Below, piece after piece: positions 1 through 5,420 of a stretch of 9,144 bases of DNA (position 1 is the first letter of the stretch; each line of letters starts with the position of its first letter). The DNA is taken from NCBI GenBank assembly GCA_021106665.1, contig JAIOTR010000518.1:1-9144 (forward strand), in the 5' to 3' direction. The translations under genes and the position numbers were made by a program. The notes under the pieces were generated by a model. It was not told the DNA's origin, ran no database searches, and was given only the letters and a program-made list of their open reading frames with translations. Source of the DNA: Bacteroidales bacterium (GTDB lineage Bacteria; Bacteroidota; Bacteroidia; Bacteroidales; JAADJA01).

Positions 1-1070
1 TCAAGTTTCGCATTCCTGATAGCCACTTGTTGGGCCACATTTTGAGCCAGTTCCATAAATGCCTTTCCAATAACTGTATTATCCTCCAAAGCTACCGGTC
101 GGCCATTATCTCCTGATTCACGGATTCCTTGCACAATTGGAATCTGGCCAACCAAAATGACATTTGAATCTTCTGCCAGTTTCTTACCACCATCTTTTCC
201 GAAAATGTAATATTTATTATCGGGCAATTCAGCAGGTGTAAACCACGACATATTCTCAACCAAACCAATGATTGGAACATTGATCTCTTTTTGCTTAAAC
301 ATGCTGAAAGCTTTTCGGGCATCAGCCAGGGCCACTTCCTGGGGAGTACTGACAATAACAGCGCCTGTTACAGGAAGTGTCTGCACAAGCGTCAAGTGTA
401 TATCACCGGTACCAGGTGGCAAGTCAATGATAAAATAATCCAGTTCACCCCAATCGGTATCATTTATCAGTTGGTTCAAAGCATTGGTAGCCATTGCCCC
501 ACGCCAGATCAATGCCTGGGAAGGATCAACAAAGAAGCCAATGGATAAAAGTTTAATACCGTATTTCTCAATGGGAATAATTTTGGTTTTTCCATCAACC
601 TCTTTTCCTTTAGGTTGCTCACCCTCCAGATCAAACATCAGTGGCACCGAAGGACCGTAAATATCAGCATCGAGCAAACCAACTTTTGCCCCGGATTTGG
701 CAAGTGAAATAGCCAGATTTGTAGCTATGGTAGATTTTCCTACCCCACCCTTACCTGAAGCTACAGCAATAATATTTTTTACACCCTTAAGCATAGCTTC
801 AGTTTCCTTCCTTCGGGTTGAAACCACTGACTCCATTTTCACTTCTACTTCTAAGTCTTTGGAAACACGTTCGTGAATCGAATCAACACAATCCTTTTCC
901 ATCAACCCTTTCAACGGACATGCCGGAGTTGTCAACACAAGTTCAAAACTAACTTTTTTCCCTTCAATCTTGATATTCCTGATCATGTTAAGGGATATAA
1001 GATCCTTCTTTAAATCAGGGTCATTCACATGTTTGAGGGCATCCAATATTTGCGCTTCGGTAACTGCCAT
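1..1070 (-). CDS. mrp: Mrp/ApbC-family iron-sulfur cluster carrier P-loop ATPase (3' end cut by window edge)
   Basis: Cytosolic ATPase of the Mrp/NBP35 family, which binds a [4Fe-4S] cluster and passes it to target proteins. The frame is open from the ATG at 1070 to base 1, giving 356 residues; only a short tail should be missing, as family members of this form are about 365-370 aa. The N-terminal ~95 residues are a MIP18/DUF59-like domain with the TPACP signature (Cys51). The ATPase domain follows, with the deviant Walker A GKGGVGKS at residues 106-113, LLDADIYGPS after it, and DLPPGTGD from residue 216. Oddly, where E. coli-type Mrp has a CxxC after ENMSYF, this protein reads ENMSWF-TPAEL (from residue 272), so the usual cluster-binding cysteine pair is absent. 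From memory, this variant is typical of Bacteroidota. The gene is divergent from the beta-lactamase-fold gene at 1199. Identification is secure; the cluster-binding mode is open. Confidence 0.96.
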   Translation of the reverse strand, partial: MAVTEAQILDALKHVNDPDLKKDLISLNMIRNIKIEGKKVSFELVLTTPACPLKGLMEKDCVDSIHERVSKDLEVEVKMESVVSTRRKETEAMLKGVKNIIAVASGKGGVGKSTIATNLAISLAKSGAKVGLLDADIYGPSVPLMFDLEGEQPKGKEVDGKTKIIPIEKYGIKLLSIGFFVDPSQALIWRGAMATNALNQLINDTDWGELDYFIIDLPPGTGDIHLTLVQTLPVTGAVIVSTPQEVALADARKAFSMFKQKEINVPIIGLVENMSWFTPAELPDNKYYIFGKDGGKKLAEDSNVILVGQIPIVQGIRESGDNGRPVALEDNTVIGKAFMELAQNVAQQVAIRNAKL

Positions 1071-1103
1071 TTCTTATTATAATTTAGAATCGGTAAAAAT
1101 AGA

Positions 1104-1111
1104 CAAATCTA
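1104..1111 (-). promoter_or_regulatory. Candidate Bacteroidota -7 promoter element for mrp
   Basis: The minus strand reads TAGATTTG, an exact match to the Bacteroidota -7 consensus TAnnTTTG, ending 33 bases before the mrp ATG. No good -33 TTTG/TTG partner is visible at the usual 19-21 base spacing. The motif is short and occurs by chance in AT-rich DNA, so position is the main support. Confidence 0.45.
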
Positions 1112-1177
1112 TTCACATACAAGTTGCCTGAGTTAAAATATTTATTCAAAATAATTTCTGAATAATATTAATTTCGT

Positions 1178-1182
1178 GGAGG
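1178..1182 (+). promoter_or_regulatory. GGAGG Shine-Dalgarno-like site before the non-ATG start at 1199
   Basis: GGAGG is the only strong Shine-Dalgarno match before the 1199 gene and lies 16 bases before its TTG, which is long for direct pairing. Three ATT codons (1190-1198) precede TTG in frame, and the first is 7 bases from GGAGG. Initiation could thus be at ATT (rare) or at TTG. A weak -7-like TAATTTCG (one mismatch to TAnnTTTG) lies at 1169-1176, which would put the transcript start close to GGAGG. Bacteroidota depend little on Shine-Dalgarno pairing, so this is suggestive only. Confidence 0.3.
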
Positions 1183-1198
1183 CAAACAGATTATTATT

Positions 1199-1870
1199 TT
1201 GAAAAAATTAGTTTTCGTTTTATTAATAGTTCTAATCAATTTTGGATTTTTGAAATCACAGGAAAATAATATTTCTATTCAATTTATCGGCAACTGCGGT
1301 TTTTATTTAAGTGACAGCAGCTTTAGTTTTTTGGTGGATTTTCCATACCGATCAGGTGTTTATGGATATATGAAGTATGATAAGTCGGTCATTGATTCGG
1401 TTAAACCTGATTTTTGTATTTATACCCATGGACATGCTGACCACTTTAGAAAAAAACTTTTCAAAAAATTAAACACCAGGCTTTTTGCACCTCGACCGGT
1501 TCGGCTAAGAATATCAAAAAAAAGTAAAATTTCACTTGACGAACTAAACAGCCTCTATCCCGACTTTTCGGTTAGTTTTTTTAAGACACCGCATGGCTTT
1601 TCTTTTAAACATTATTCTTACCTGATAGAATGGAATGGCAAAAGAATCTATATCAGTGGAGATACACATGATAAAGAACACTTACTTTCTTTAAAAAATC
1701 TGGATATTGCCTTTGTCAATCCCTGGCTGCTTATCGATATTTATGAACACAATCAAAAAATTGATACTAAGAAAATAATTCTATGTCATCATACAAGACA
1801 GGATAAGATTACTGCTACCGGTAAAAAGTTAATAATTCTGGAACAAAACGAGAAGTATATCTTGGAATGA
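1199..1870 (+). CDS. Exported metallo-beta-lactamase-fold hydrolase (MBL superfamily, function unknown)
   Basis: Predicted zinc hydrolase of the metallo-beta-lactamase superfamily, 223 aa, close in size to the UPF0173/Lactamase_B_3-like proteins; the substrate cannot be told. An N-terminal signal peptide is evident (MKK, a hydrophobic run to about residue 18, then KSQ), so it likely acts in the periplasm. Metal-binding motifs are in order: HxHxDH as His77, His79, Asp81, His82 (THGHADHF); His132 (TPHG); Asp155 in SGDTHD; and His197/His198 near the C-terminus. All expected ligands seem present, so it should be catalytically competent. The start is TTG, because no ATG lies near and the TTG gives an intact signal peptide; in-frame ATT codons just upstream would add three residues. 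The stop is 9 bases from the convergent division gene, with no hairpin between. A beta-lactam substrate is unlikely on fold alone. Confidence 0.85.
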   Translation: MKKLVFVLLIVLINFGFLKSQENNISIQFIGNCGFYLSDSSFSFLVDFPYRSGVYGYMKYDKSVIDSVKPDFCIYTHGHADHFRKKLFKKLNTRLFAPRPVRLRISKKSKISLDELNSLYPDFSVSFFKTPHGFSFKHYSYLIEWNGKRIYISGDTHDKEHLLSLKNLDIAFVNPWLLIDIYEHNQKIDTKKIILCHHTRQDKITATGKKLIILEQNEKYILE

Positions 1871-1879
1871 AATTAGGGT

Positions 1880-2176
1880 TTAATCTTCTTCTTTCACAAT
1901 TAAGAAAATGTCTTCATTTTCCTTTTTCATGAGGTATTTTTCACGGGCAAATTTCTCCAGGCTTGAAGAATCAGTTCTTAATTTAACAAGTTCAGCCGAG
2001 TCCTTTTTCATTTCCTGCATATAATATTCATTCTGCTGATTCAATCCTTTTAAAGTATAAACCAGCTTAACCTGATTGATGATATTATTCCTGTCGAAAA
2101 ACATCATCCAAATGAAAAAAGCCAGGATGGCAATGACATATTTATTTTTCAGGTATGGAAGCAGTTTTTCGAACAT
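1880..2176 (-). CDS. Septum formation initiator, DivIC/FtsB family
   Basis: Small bitopic membrane protein of the divisome. In other bacteria DivIC/FtsB pairs with FtsL and FtsQ/DivIB to control septal peptidoglycan synthesis. The 98 residues show the family layout: a short cytoplasmic N-terminus, one transmembrane segment at about 13-27, a charged coiled-coil region at about 38-72, and the conserved C-terminal block LEKFAREKYLMKKENEDIFLI (73-93), close to the 'AREky.M.kpgE.v' signature. Length is normal. The ATG at 2176 lies 17 bases after an exact -7 promoter match, so the gene may be transcribed alone although the HD-domain gene lies 81 bases upstream on the same strand. I leave the symbol blank because DivIC and FtsB cannot be told apart here. 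Confidence 0.88.
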   Translation of the reverse strand: MFEKLLPYLKNKYVIAILAFFIWMMFFDRNNIINQVKLVYTLKGLNQQNEYYMQEMKKDSAELVKLRTDSSSLEKFAREKYLMKKENEDIFLIVKEED

Positions 2177-2193
2177 AAAACTAAGATATAAAG

Positions 2194-2201
2194 CAAAATT
2201 A
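2194..2201 (-). promoter_or_regulatory. Candidate -7 promoter element for the DivIC/FtsB gene
   Basis: TAATTTTG (followed by C) on the minus strand matches TAnnTTTG exactly and ends 17 bases before the ATG at 2176. It sits in an 81-base AT-rich gap after the HD-domain gene, where I see no clear terminator hairpin. The -33 element is not recognisable. Confidence 0.45.
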
Positions 2202-2257
2202 TAATAGGGAACGATGGGATTTTAGAAAGATTATAAAACTTATTAAATTTTGATTGT

Positions 2258-2812
2258 TTATAATCCGATTTGATCACTGATCCCAGACATGGCATTGAGG
2301 CTTATTTCTACAAATTCAGGCAGAGGAATTCCAATTTTCTCACATTCCATAATATTTTCCCGGCATACAGATGCTGCAAACTTTTTCTCTTTCATTCGCT
2401 TGGTGACTGATTTAGGCTTTACACTTGCTACTTTTTTATCGGGATAAACAAGGGTTGTTGCAACAATCATCCCTGTGATTGTCTCGCCAGCTGCCAAGGC
2501 ATGCTGAAATTCTTTTGATCGTTTTTCGCCGGCTGATGTTTCGTTATGCATACGTATTGCATCAACGATTTCAGGATCAACATTAAATTCAGCTAAAATC
2601 CTGGCAGTTTCTTTTCCATGAATATACATATCTGCATTGACCAATTCCACATCAAGGTCATGCAGCAAGCCAGCCAGTCCCCATTTTTCTTCATCCCGTC
2701 CAAGTCGTCTGGCCAAGGCCTGCAGCACTGCTTCTGAAGCATAACAATGATTTAGCATGTTTGGAGATTTGATGTATTGATTCAATAATATGATTGCTTG
2801 AGTACGATCCAT
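2258..2812 (-). CDS. HD/HDIG-domain putative metal-dependent phosphohydrolase
   Basis: Soluble 184-aa protein with a single HD domain and no signal peptide or membrane segment. Candidate metal ligands are His22 (LNHCYASE), the His51-Asp52 doublet in LLHDLD, His65 (YIHGKE) and His89 (IRMHNE). The last HD-family ligand is normally an Asp in an 'A-D-x-x-T-G' motif; here the matching stretch GETITG (109-114) has Glu110. The C-terminal part (VYPDKKVASVKPKSVTKRMKEK) resembles the stand-alone HDIG proteins found in Clostridia and Bacteroidota, whose substrate is unknown. It lies 48 bases downstream of the DUF1801 gene, so the two could share a transcript. It could be a nucleotidase or a phosphodiesterase; the sequence does not decide. 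Confidence 0.85.
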   Translation of the reverse strand: MDRTQAIILLNQYIKSPNMLNHCYASEAVLQALARRLGRDEEKWGLAGLLHDLDVELVNADMYIHGKETARILAEFNVDPEIVDAIRMHNETSAGEKRSKEFQHALAAGETITGMIVATTLVYPDKKVASVKPKSVTKRMKEKKFAASVCRENIMECEKIGIPLPEFVEISLNAMSGISDQIGL

Positions 2813-2860
2813 ATTTTAATGTTGGTATTTTATTATTTTTTCCACTTCAATTCTGGTGTA

Positions 2861-3214
2861 TTATACAGCCTGTTTTATAAAAAAATCCACATCTTTGTTC
2901 CTAACATCCTCTTTGGATTTAATTTTTAAATGTCTGCGAAATTTTCCACTTCCTTCAAGTAATTTATTAGGGTCTTTCATTATAAATCCTTTGATAAATT
3001 CGAAAGAAATATGGTTTTTTCTTACAAATAAACCACCAAAATCTTCAGTATCGAGCGAAAACATAATGCCACCATACATTATTCTCTCATCAGTTTTTGG
3101 ATATATTTTAAATACAACTTCACGCATTACATTCAGGGTGTTATATTTCTCACTGTCAATCATTATGATTTCATCAAGAAATTTTTGAACTTTTTCATCT
3201 TTAGATTTCTTCAT
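2861..3214 (-). CDS. DUF1801 (YdhG-like) domain protein
   Basis: Small cytosolic protein of 117 aa covering one DUF1801 domain. Family traits visible are an N-terminal helical region, the core IMYGGIMFSLD (46-55), GGLFVRKNHISFEF (60-73), and the basic C-terminal motif SGKFRRHLKIKSKEDV (89-104), which matches the 'GkgkyrrHikf.s.edi' block. Some DUF1801 members, such as Bacillus YdhG/Fra, have a frataxin-like fold and are described as iron chaperones. Whether this one binds iron is inference. It is on the same strand as the Moco cluster but is separated from it by 121 bases that include a heptad-repeat tract, and it is probably not functionally linked. Confidence 0.8.
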   Translation of the reverse strand: MKKSKDEKVQKFLDEIIMIDSEKYNTLNVMREVVFKIYPKTDERIMYGGIMFSLDTEDFGGLFVRKNHISFEFIKGFIMKDPNKLLEGSGKFRRHLKIKSKEDVRNKDVDFFIKQAV

Positions 3215-3238
3215 AATTATTCCATTTTTTTAATGAAT

Positions 3239-3336
3239 GTCAACTATTGTCTATTAGCTGTTAGCTAGTAAATTAGTATACTTTTAACTTTTATCTTTTA
3301 TCTTGACTCTTGGTTCTTGACTCTTGGCTCTTTTAT
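3239..3336. repeat. Degenerate 7-bp-periodic tract after the MOSC-MogA stop codon
   Basis: About fourteen in-phase heptads fill the gap, ending on the last base of the neighbouring gene's stop codon. The clearest part is 3281-3336, eight heptads that all start with CTT: CTTTTAA, CTTTTAT twice, CTTGACT, CTTGGTT, CTTGACT, CTTGGCT and CTTTTAT. Upstream in the same phase are GTCAACT, ATTGTCT, ATTAGCT, GTTAGCT, AGTAAAT and TAGTATA, which mostly end in T. There is no hairpin, no ORF and no terminal inverted repeat. I read it as a microsatellite-like or structured spacer; its role is unknown. Confidence 0.7.
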
Positions 3337-4277
3337 CAATGAGCATCGAGGCCATGCAACATGTATATTAAATGTTTCAAAGTTTTGAAAATTTCTTCCA
3401 TGTATTCGTTCACTGCTTTCAAACTTCCTGGTAAAGTATACACAAAGGTTTTGCCCATCAAACCGGCAACTCCCCTGCTTAGCAAAGCATTTGGTTTTTC
3501 CATTCCGTATTTCAATCTTATTGCCTCCATTACACCTGGAATTTCTTTATCCAGTAATTCTTTCACTACTTCCGGTGTATAATCTCTTGGTCCCACTCCT
3601 GTACCACCGGTAGTAAAAACAACATCAATTTTTTCTTCCTCTGCTCTTTCCAGTAAAACTCTCAAAGCTTCCGGATCATCAGGTATGATCGTATGTTCAA
3701 TTTCAACAGGATTTTTATTCTTTTCAAAGAACTCTTCAAGGAGTTCAATTATTCGAGGACCGCTCCTATCTTCATATTCCCCTTTAAAAGCACGATCGCT
3801 CAAGGTTATAACATGGACTTTATAAATCTTTGGAATATATTCGATTGTATCGCCGGGTTTAACAACTCCATTTTTCATAACCCGGGCAAATATCCCTTCC
3901 TTGGGCATTACACAATTCCCGACTTCCTGAAAAATAGCACATGAAGTACCATGACATTTTTTGCCAATTTGGGTAATTTCAAGTTCAATATTGCCTATGA
4001 TCAGTTTATCCAACGGTGAAGTTTCATAGAGAATTAATCCTTCGGTTGTAATATTTTCGGCAAACTCCCCAAACTCAATACTTCGATTGGCCTCTTCCTC
4101 AAATTTCTCAACACTCTCTTTTCCAAGCAAACTTACCTGGCGGTGCCAATTTCCAGCATGGGCGTCATTTTTTACACCAAGTTCAGTAAGTTCAATCTCT
4201 CCGACAGGTTTTTTTATGGTTCCTTTTTTTTCAGAGATGTTTACTGAAACTACTCGGATTTTATTGTCTTTTAACAT
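3336..4277 (-). CDS. MOSC domain-MogA/MoaB (molybdopterin adenylyltransferase) fusion protein
   Basis: Two-domain, 313-aa Moco protein. Residues ~5-147 are a MOSC domain (GVKNDAHAGNWHRQVSLL, FAENITTEGL, IGKKCH with Cys108, FARVMKNGVVKPGD), related to the C-terminal part of Moco sulfurases and to YiiM. Cys108 is the likely sulfur- or cofactor-carrying residue. Residues ~152-313 are a MogA/MoaB domain, which activates molybdopterin by Mg-ATP-dependent adenylylation before MoeA inserts molybdate. It has HVITLSDRA (155-163), the IPDD acidic site (198-201), TTGGTG (222-227), RDYTPE (231-236, Asp232 matching the catalytic Asp of MogA) and TLPGS (281-285). Both domains look intact. The fusion suggests coupling of the adenylyl-MPT step to a MOSC-borne function, which is inference. 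It is last in the Moco cluster, 41 bases after the toxin gene. The ATG at 4277 begins right at the MOSC domain. Confidence 0.93.
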   Translation of the reverse strand: MLKDNKIRVVSVNISEKKGTIKKPVGEIELTELGVKNDAHAGNWHRQVSLLGKESVEKFEEEANRSIEFGEFAENITTEGLILYETSPLDKLIIGNIELEITQIGKKCHGTSCAIFQEVGNCVMPKEGIFARVMKNGVVKPGDTIEYIPKIYKVHVITLSDRAFKGEYEDRSGPRIIELLEEFFEKNKNPVEIEHTIIPDDPEALRVLLERAEEEKIDVVFTTGGTGVGPRDYTPEVVKELLDKEIPGVMEAIRLKYGMEKPNALLSRGVAGLMGKTFVYTLPGSLKAVNEYMEEIFKTLKHLIYMLHGLDAH

Positions 4278-4319
4278 TTCAACTATTCTAGTATTAAATT
4301 TTAATTATTAAATTTTCTT
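4278..4319. repeat. Degenerate 7-bp-periodic tract between toxin gene and MOSC-MogA gene
   Basis: The whole 41-base gap from the stop of the toxin gene to the ATG of the MOSC-MogA gene can be cut into six in-phase heptads: TTCAACT, ATTCTAG, TATTAAA, TTTTAAT, TATTAAA, TTTTCTT. An 11-base exact repeat, TATTAAATTTT, recurs at 4292-4302 and 4306-4316, a 14-base (two-heptad) period. The first two heptads resemble GTCAACT and ATTGTCT at 3239-3252, so the two tracts appear related. The AT-richness makes chance periodicity possible. Confidence 0.5.
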
Positions 4320-4618
4320 CAGCCAAGTGTTTTAACGTGAATTACATTAAAAATCACAATCCTGTTTTCTAAAACTTTGTAAATGAACATATAGTTATTT
4401 TTGTAAACAGCACACCTAAATTTCTTGAATCTAAATTTCTTATGAATGCAATAAGGGTATTTTAGTGGGAAGGTTTTAATGGAATCTCCAAAATCATATA
4501 ATTCAATAACAAATTTTGCAGCAGTTATTGGAAACCCCTTTTTGGCAATATAGAGTGCAATTTCTTCTACGTTATTTACCGCTTTCGGAAGGAAAACTAC
4601 ATCTGCTTTTTTTGCCAT
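4319..4618 (-). CDS. RelE/ParE-superfamily toxin-like protein
   Basis: Small basic protein of 99 aa with the RelE/ParE fold pattern: an N-terminal strand and 'P.A...l.eI..Yi' helix (PKAVNNVEEIALYIAKKG, 11-28), a second helix (AAKFVIELYDFGDSIKTFP, 33-51), then the beta-sheet core FRFKKFRCAVYKNNYMFIYKV (62-82) and IVIFNVIHVKT (87-97). ParE proteins inhibit gyrase and RelE proteins cut mRNA on the ribosome; the sequence does not tell which, and the catalytic residues of RelE are not clearly conserved. The gene starts inside the 3' end of the preceding small gene (22-base overlap), the usual translational coupling of antitoxin-toxin pairs. It lies within the Moco cluster, which is unusual. Confidence 0.8.
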   Translation of the reverse strand: MAKKADVVFLPKAVNNVEEIALYIAKKGFPITAAKFVIELYDFGDSIKTFPLKYPYCIHKKFRFKKFRCAVYKNNYMFIYKVLENRIVIFNVIHVKTLG

Positions 4619-4908
4619 TCCTCCAATTTTTGCAAAGTCCTTGCTTTTGCCTCTTTTGCATTAAGGTATTTCCCATTTGTTTCTTCAATATCCATTTCAG
4701 CAATGAGTTTATCAATCTCGCTTTCAGATGCAGGACGATCTGGAGCTATCCAATTATAACCTTCCACAGGTTCTTTAACAAGGTCATTTTCCTTTTCATC
4801 CAGTGAAGATGCAGTTTTTATCGATTTCACGAAGTCAAGTTTTCTGATGAGTTCTAAAAAAACCTGAACATTATCAGGATTATCAATATTAATTATTAGT
4901 GTTTCCAT
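4597..4908 (-). CDS. Putative antitoxin partner of the RelE/ParE-like toxin
   Basis: Acidic, lysine- and glutamate-rich 103-aa protein directly upstream of, and overlapping, the toxin gene. N-terminal strand-like METLIINIDNPDNVQVFLELIRKLDFV (1-27) is followed by a polar linker and the C-terminal helical part RPASESEIDKLIAEMDIEETNGKYLNAKEAKARTLQKLEEW (58-98). The SEIDKLI and GKYLNAKEAK elements occur in small Bacteroidota antitoxin-like proteins that precede ParE/RelE toxins. I recognise no classic ribbon-helix-helix or AbrB DNA-binding motif, so the antitoxin call rests mainly on gene order and size. In such pairs the C-terminal helix usually wraps the toxin; that is inference. It sits 9 bases after moaC, with a candidate promoter over the moaC stop. 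Confidence 0.7.
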   Translation of the reverse strand: METLIINIDNPDNVQVFLELIRKLDFVKSIKTASSLDEKENDLVKEPVEGYNWIAPDRPASESEIDKLIAEMDIEETNGKYLNAKEAKARTLQKLEEWQKKQM

Positions 4909-4912
4909 ACTG

Positions 4913-4920
4913 CAAATTTA
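4913..4920 (-). promoter_or_regulatory. Candidate -7 promoter for the toxin-antitoxin-like pair
   Basis: TAAATTTG on the minus strand matches TAnnTTTG exactly. Its first three bases are the moaC stop codon, and it ends 4 bases before the antitoxin ATG. A TTG lies upstream with a 23-base spacer, slightly longer than the 19-21 bases usual in this phylum. If used, transcription would start at or next to the ATG, giving a nearly leaderless mRNA. Chance occurrence cannot be excluded. Confidence 0.35.
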
Positions 4921-5373
4921 ATCAATATCATCCTTTTTTTTATCAATTAACTTCACCATTTCCATTACCATTCCCTTATCCACTGCCTTACACATATCAT
5001 AAATCGTTAGAAGCGCTATGTTCACTGCTGTCAATGCTTCCATCTCTATCCCTGTTTTACCAATACATTTTGCAAAGCTTTTTACCACAACTCCATCCTC
5101 TAGCAATTCTGCTTTTACATCAAGTTTTGTAATTTGCAAAGGATGACATAAGGGAATCAATTCACTTGTTTTCTTTCCACCTTGTATGCCCGCAATTTCT
5201 GCTATTGTCAGCACATCTCCCTTTTTCATCTGGTTATCACGAATAAGCTTCACCGTTTCAGGATTTAATAATATTTTTCCTTCAGCCCTGGCAGTCCTAA
5301 TTTGATCGGGCTTAGTACCCACATCCACCATGTTGGCTTTGCCTTTATCATCTGTATGTGAAAGCTTTGACAT
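4918..5373 (-). CDS. moaC: Cyclic pyranopterin monophosphate synthase MoaC
   Basis: Second enzyme of Moco synthesis: it converts 3',8-cyclo-dihydro-GTP, made by MoaA, to cyclic pyranopterin monophosphate in the cytosol. The 151-aa length is close to that of E. coli MoaC (161 aa). Signatures are MVDVGTKPDQIRTARAEG (15-32), LIPLCHPLQI (72-81, His77), GKTGIEMEALTAV (105-117), and YDMCKAVDKGM (125-135), where Asp126 and Lys129 match the catalytic Asp128 and Lys131 of the E. coli enzyme; Lys50/Lys51 match its Lys51. The enzyme should be active. It lies 41 bases downstream of moaA across a heptad-repeat tract and 9 bases upstream of the antitoxin gene, consistent with one polycistronic message from moeA. 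Confidence 0.97.
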   Translation of the reverse strand: MSKLSHTDDKGKANMVDVGTKPDQIRTARAEGKILLNPETVKLIRDNQMKKGDVLTIAEIAGIQGGKKTSELIPLCHPLQITKLDVKAELLEDGVVVKSFAKCIGKTGIEMEALTAVNIALLTIYDMCKAVDKGMVMEMVKLIDKKKDDID

Positions 5374-5379
5374 ATTTGG

Positions 5380-5420
5380 TTACTTTGATTTTAAACTTCA
5401 AACTTCGAACTACCCTACCC
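5380..5420. repeat. Degenerate 7-bp-periodic tract between moaC and moaA
   Basis: In-phase heptads fill most of the 41-base gap between the moaC ATG and the moaA stop codon and run over that stop: TTACTTT, GATTTTA, AACTTCA, AACTTCG, AACTACC, CTACCCA. The centre holds an adjacent pair of AAACTTC heptads (5393-5406) followed by GAACTAC. The shared AACT core and the position against a stop codon recall the tracts at 3239 and 4278. It is short, so significance is modest alone. Confidence 0.5.

Noticed and set aside
92..355. Open frame of 87 codons overlapping mrp on the same strand
   Set aside because: It lies in another frame within the conserved Mrp ATPase domain and has no family resemblance.
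1199..1870. Antibiotic-resistance beta-lactamase
   Set aside because: It has the fold and metal motif, but the length and the sequence around the active site fit the broad superfamily and not class B beta-lactamases. No resistance context is present.
2856..3188. Plus-strand open frame of 110 codons opposite the DUF1801 gene
   Set aside because: It is an antisense shadow; the minus-strand protein has clear family motifs and the plus-strand product has none.
3239..3336. CRISPR array or mobile-element ends as an explanation of the heptad tract
   Set aside because: The units are 7 bases with no spacers, there is no cas gene or transposase nearby, and no terminal inverted repeats or target-site duplications are seen.
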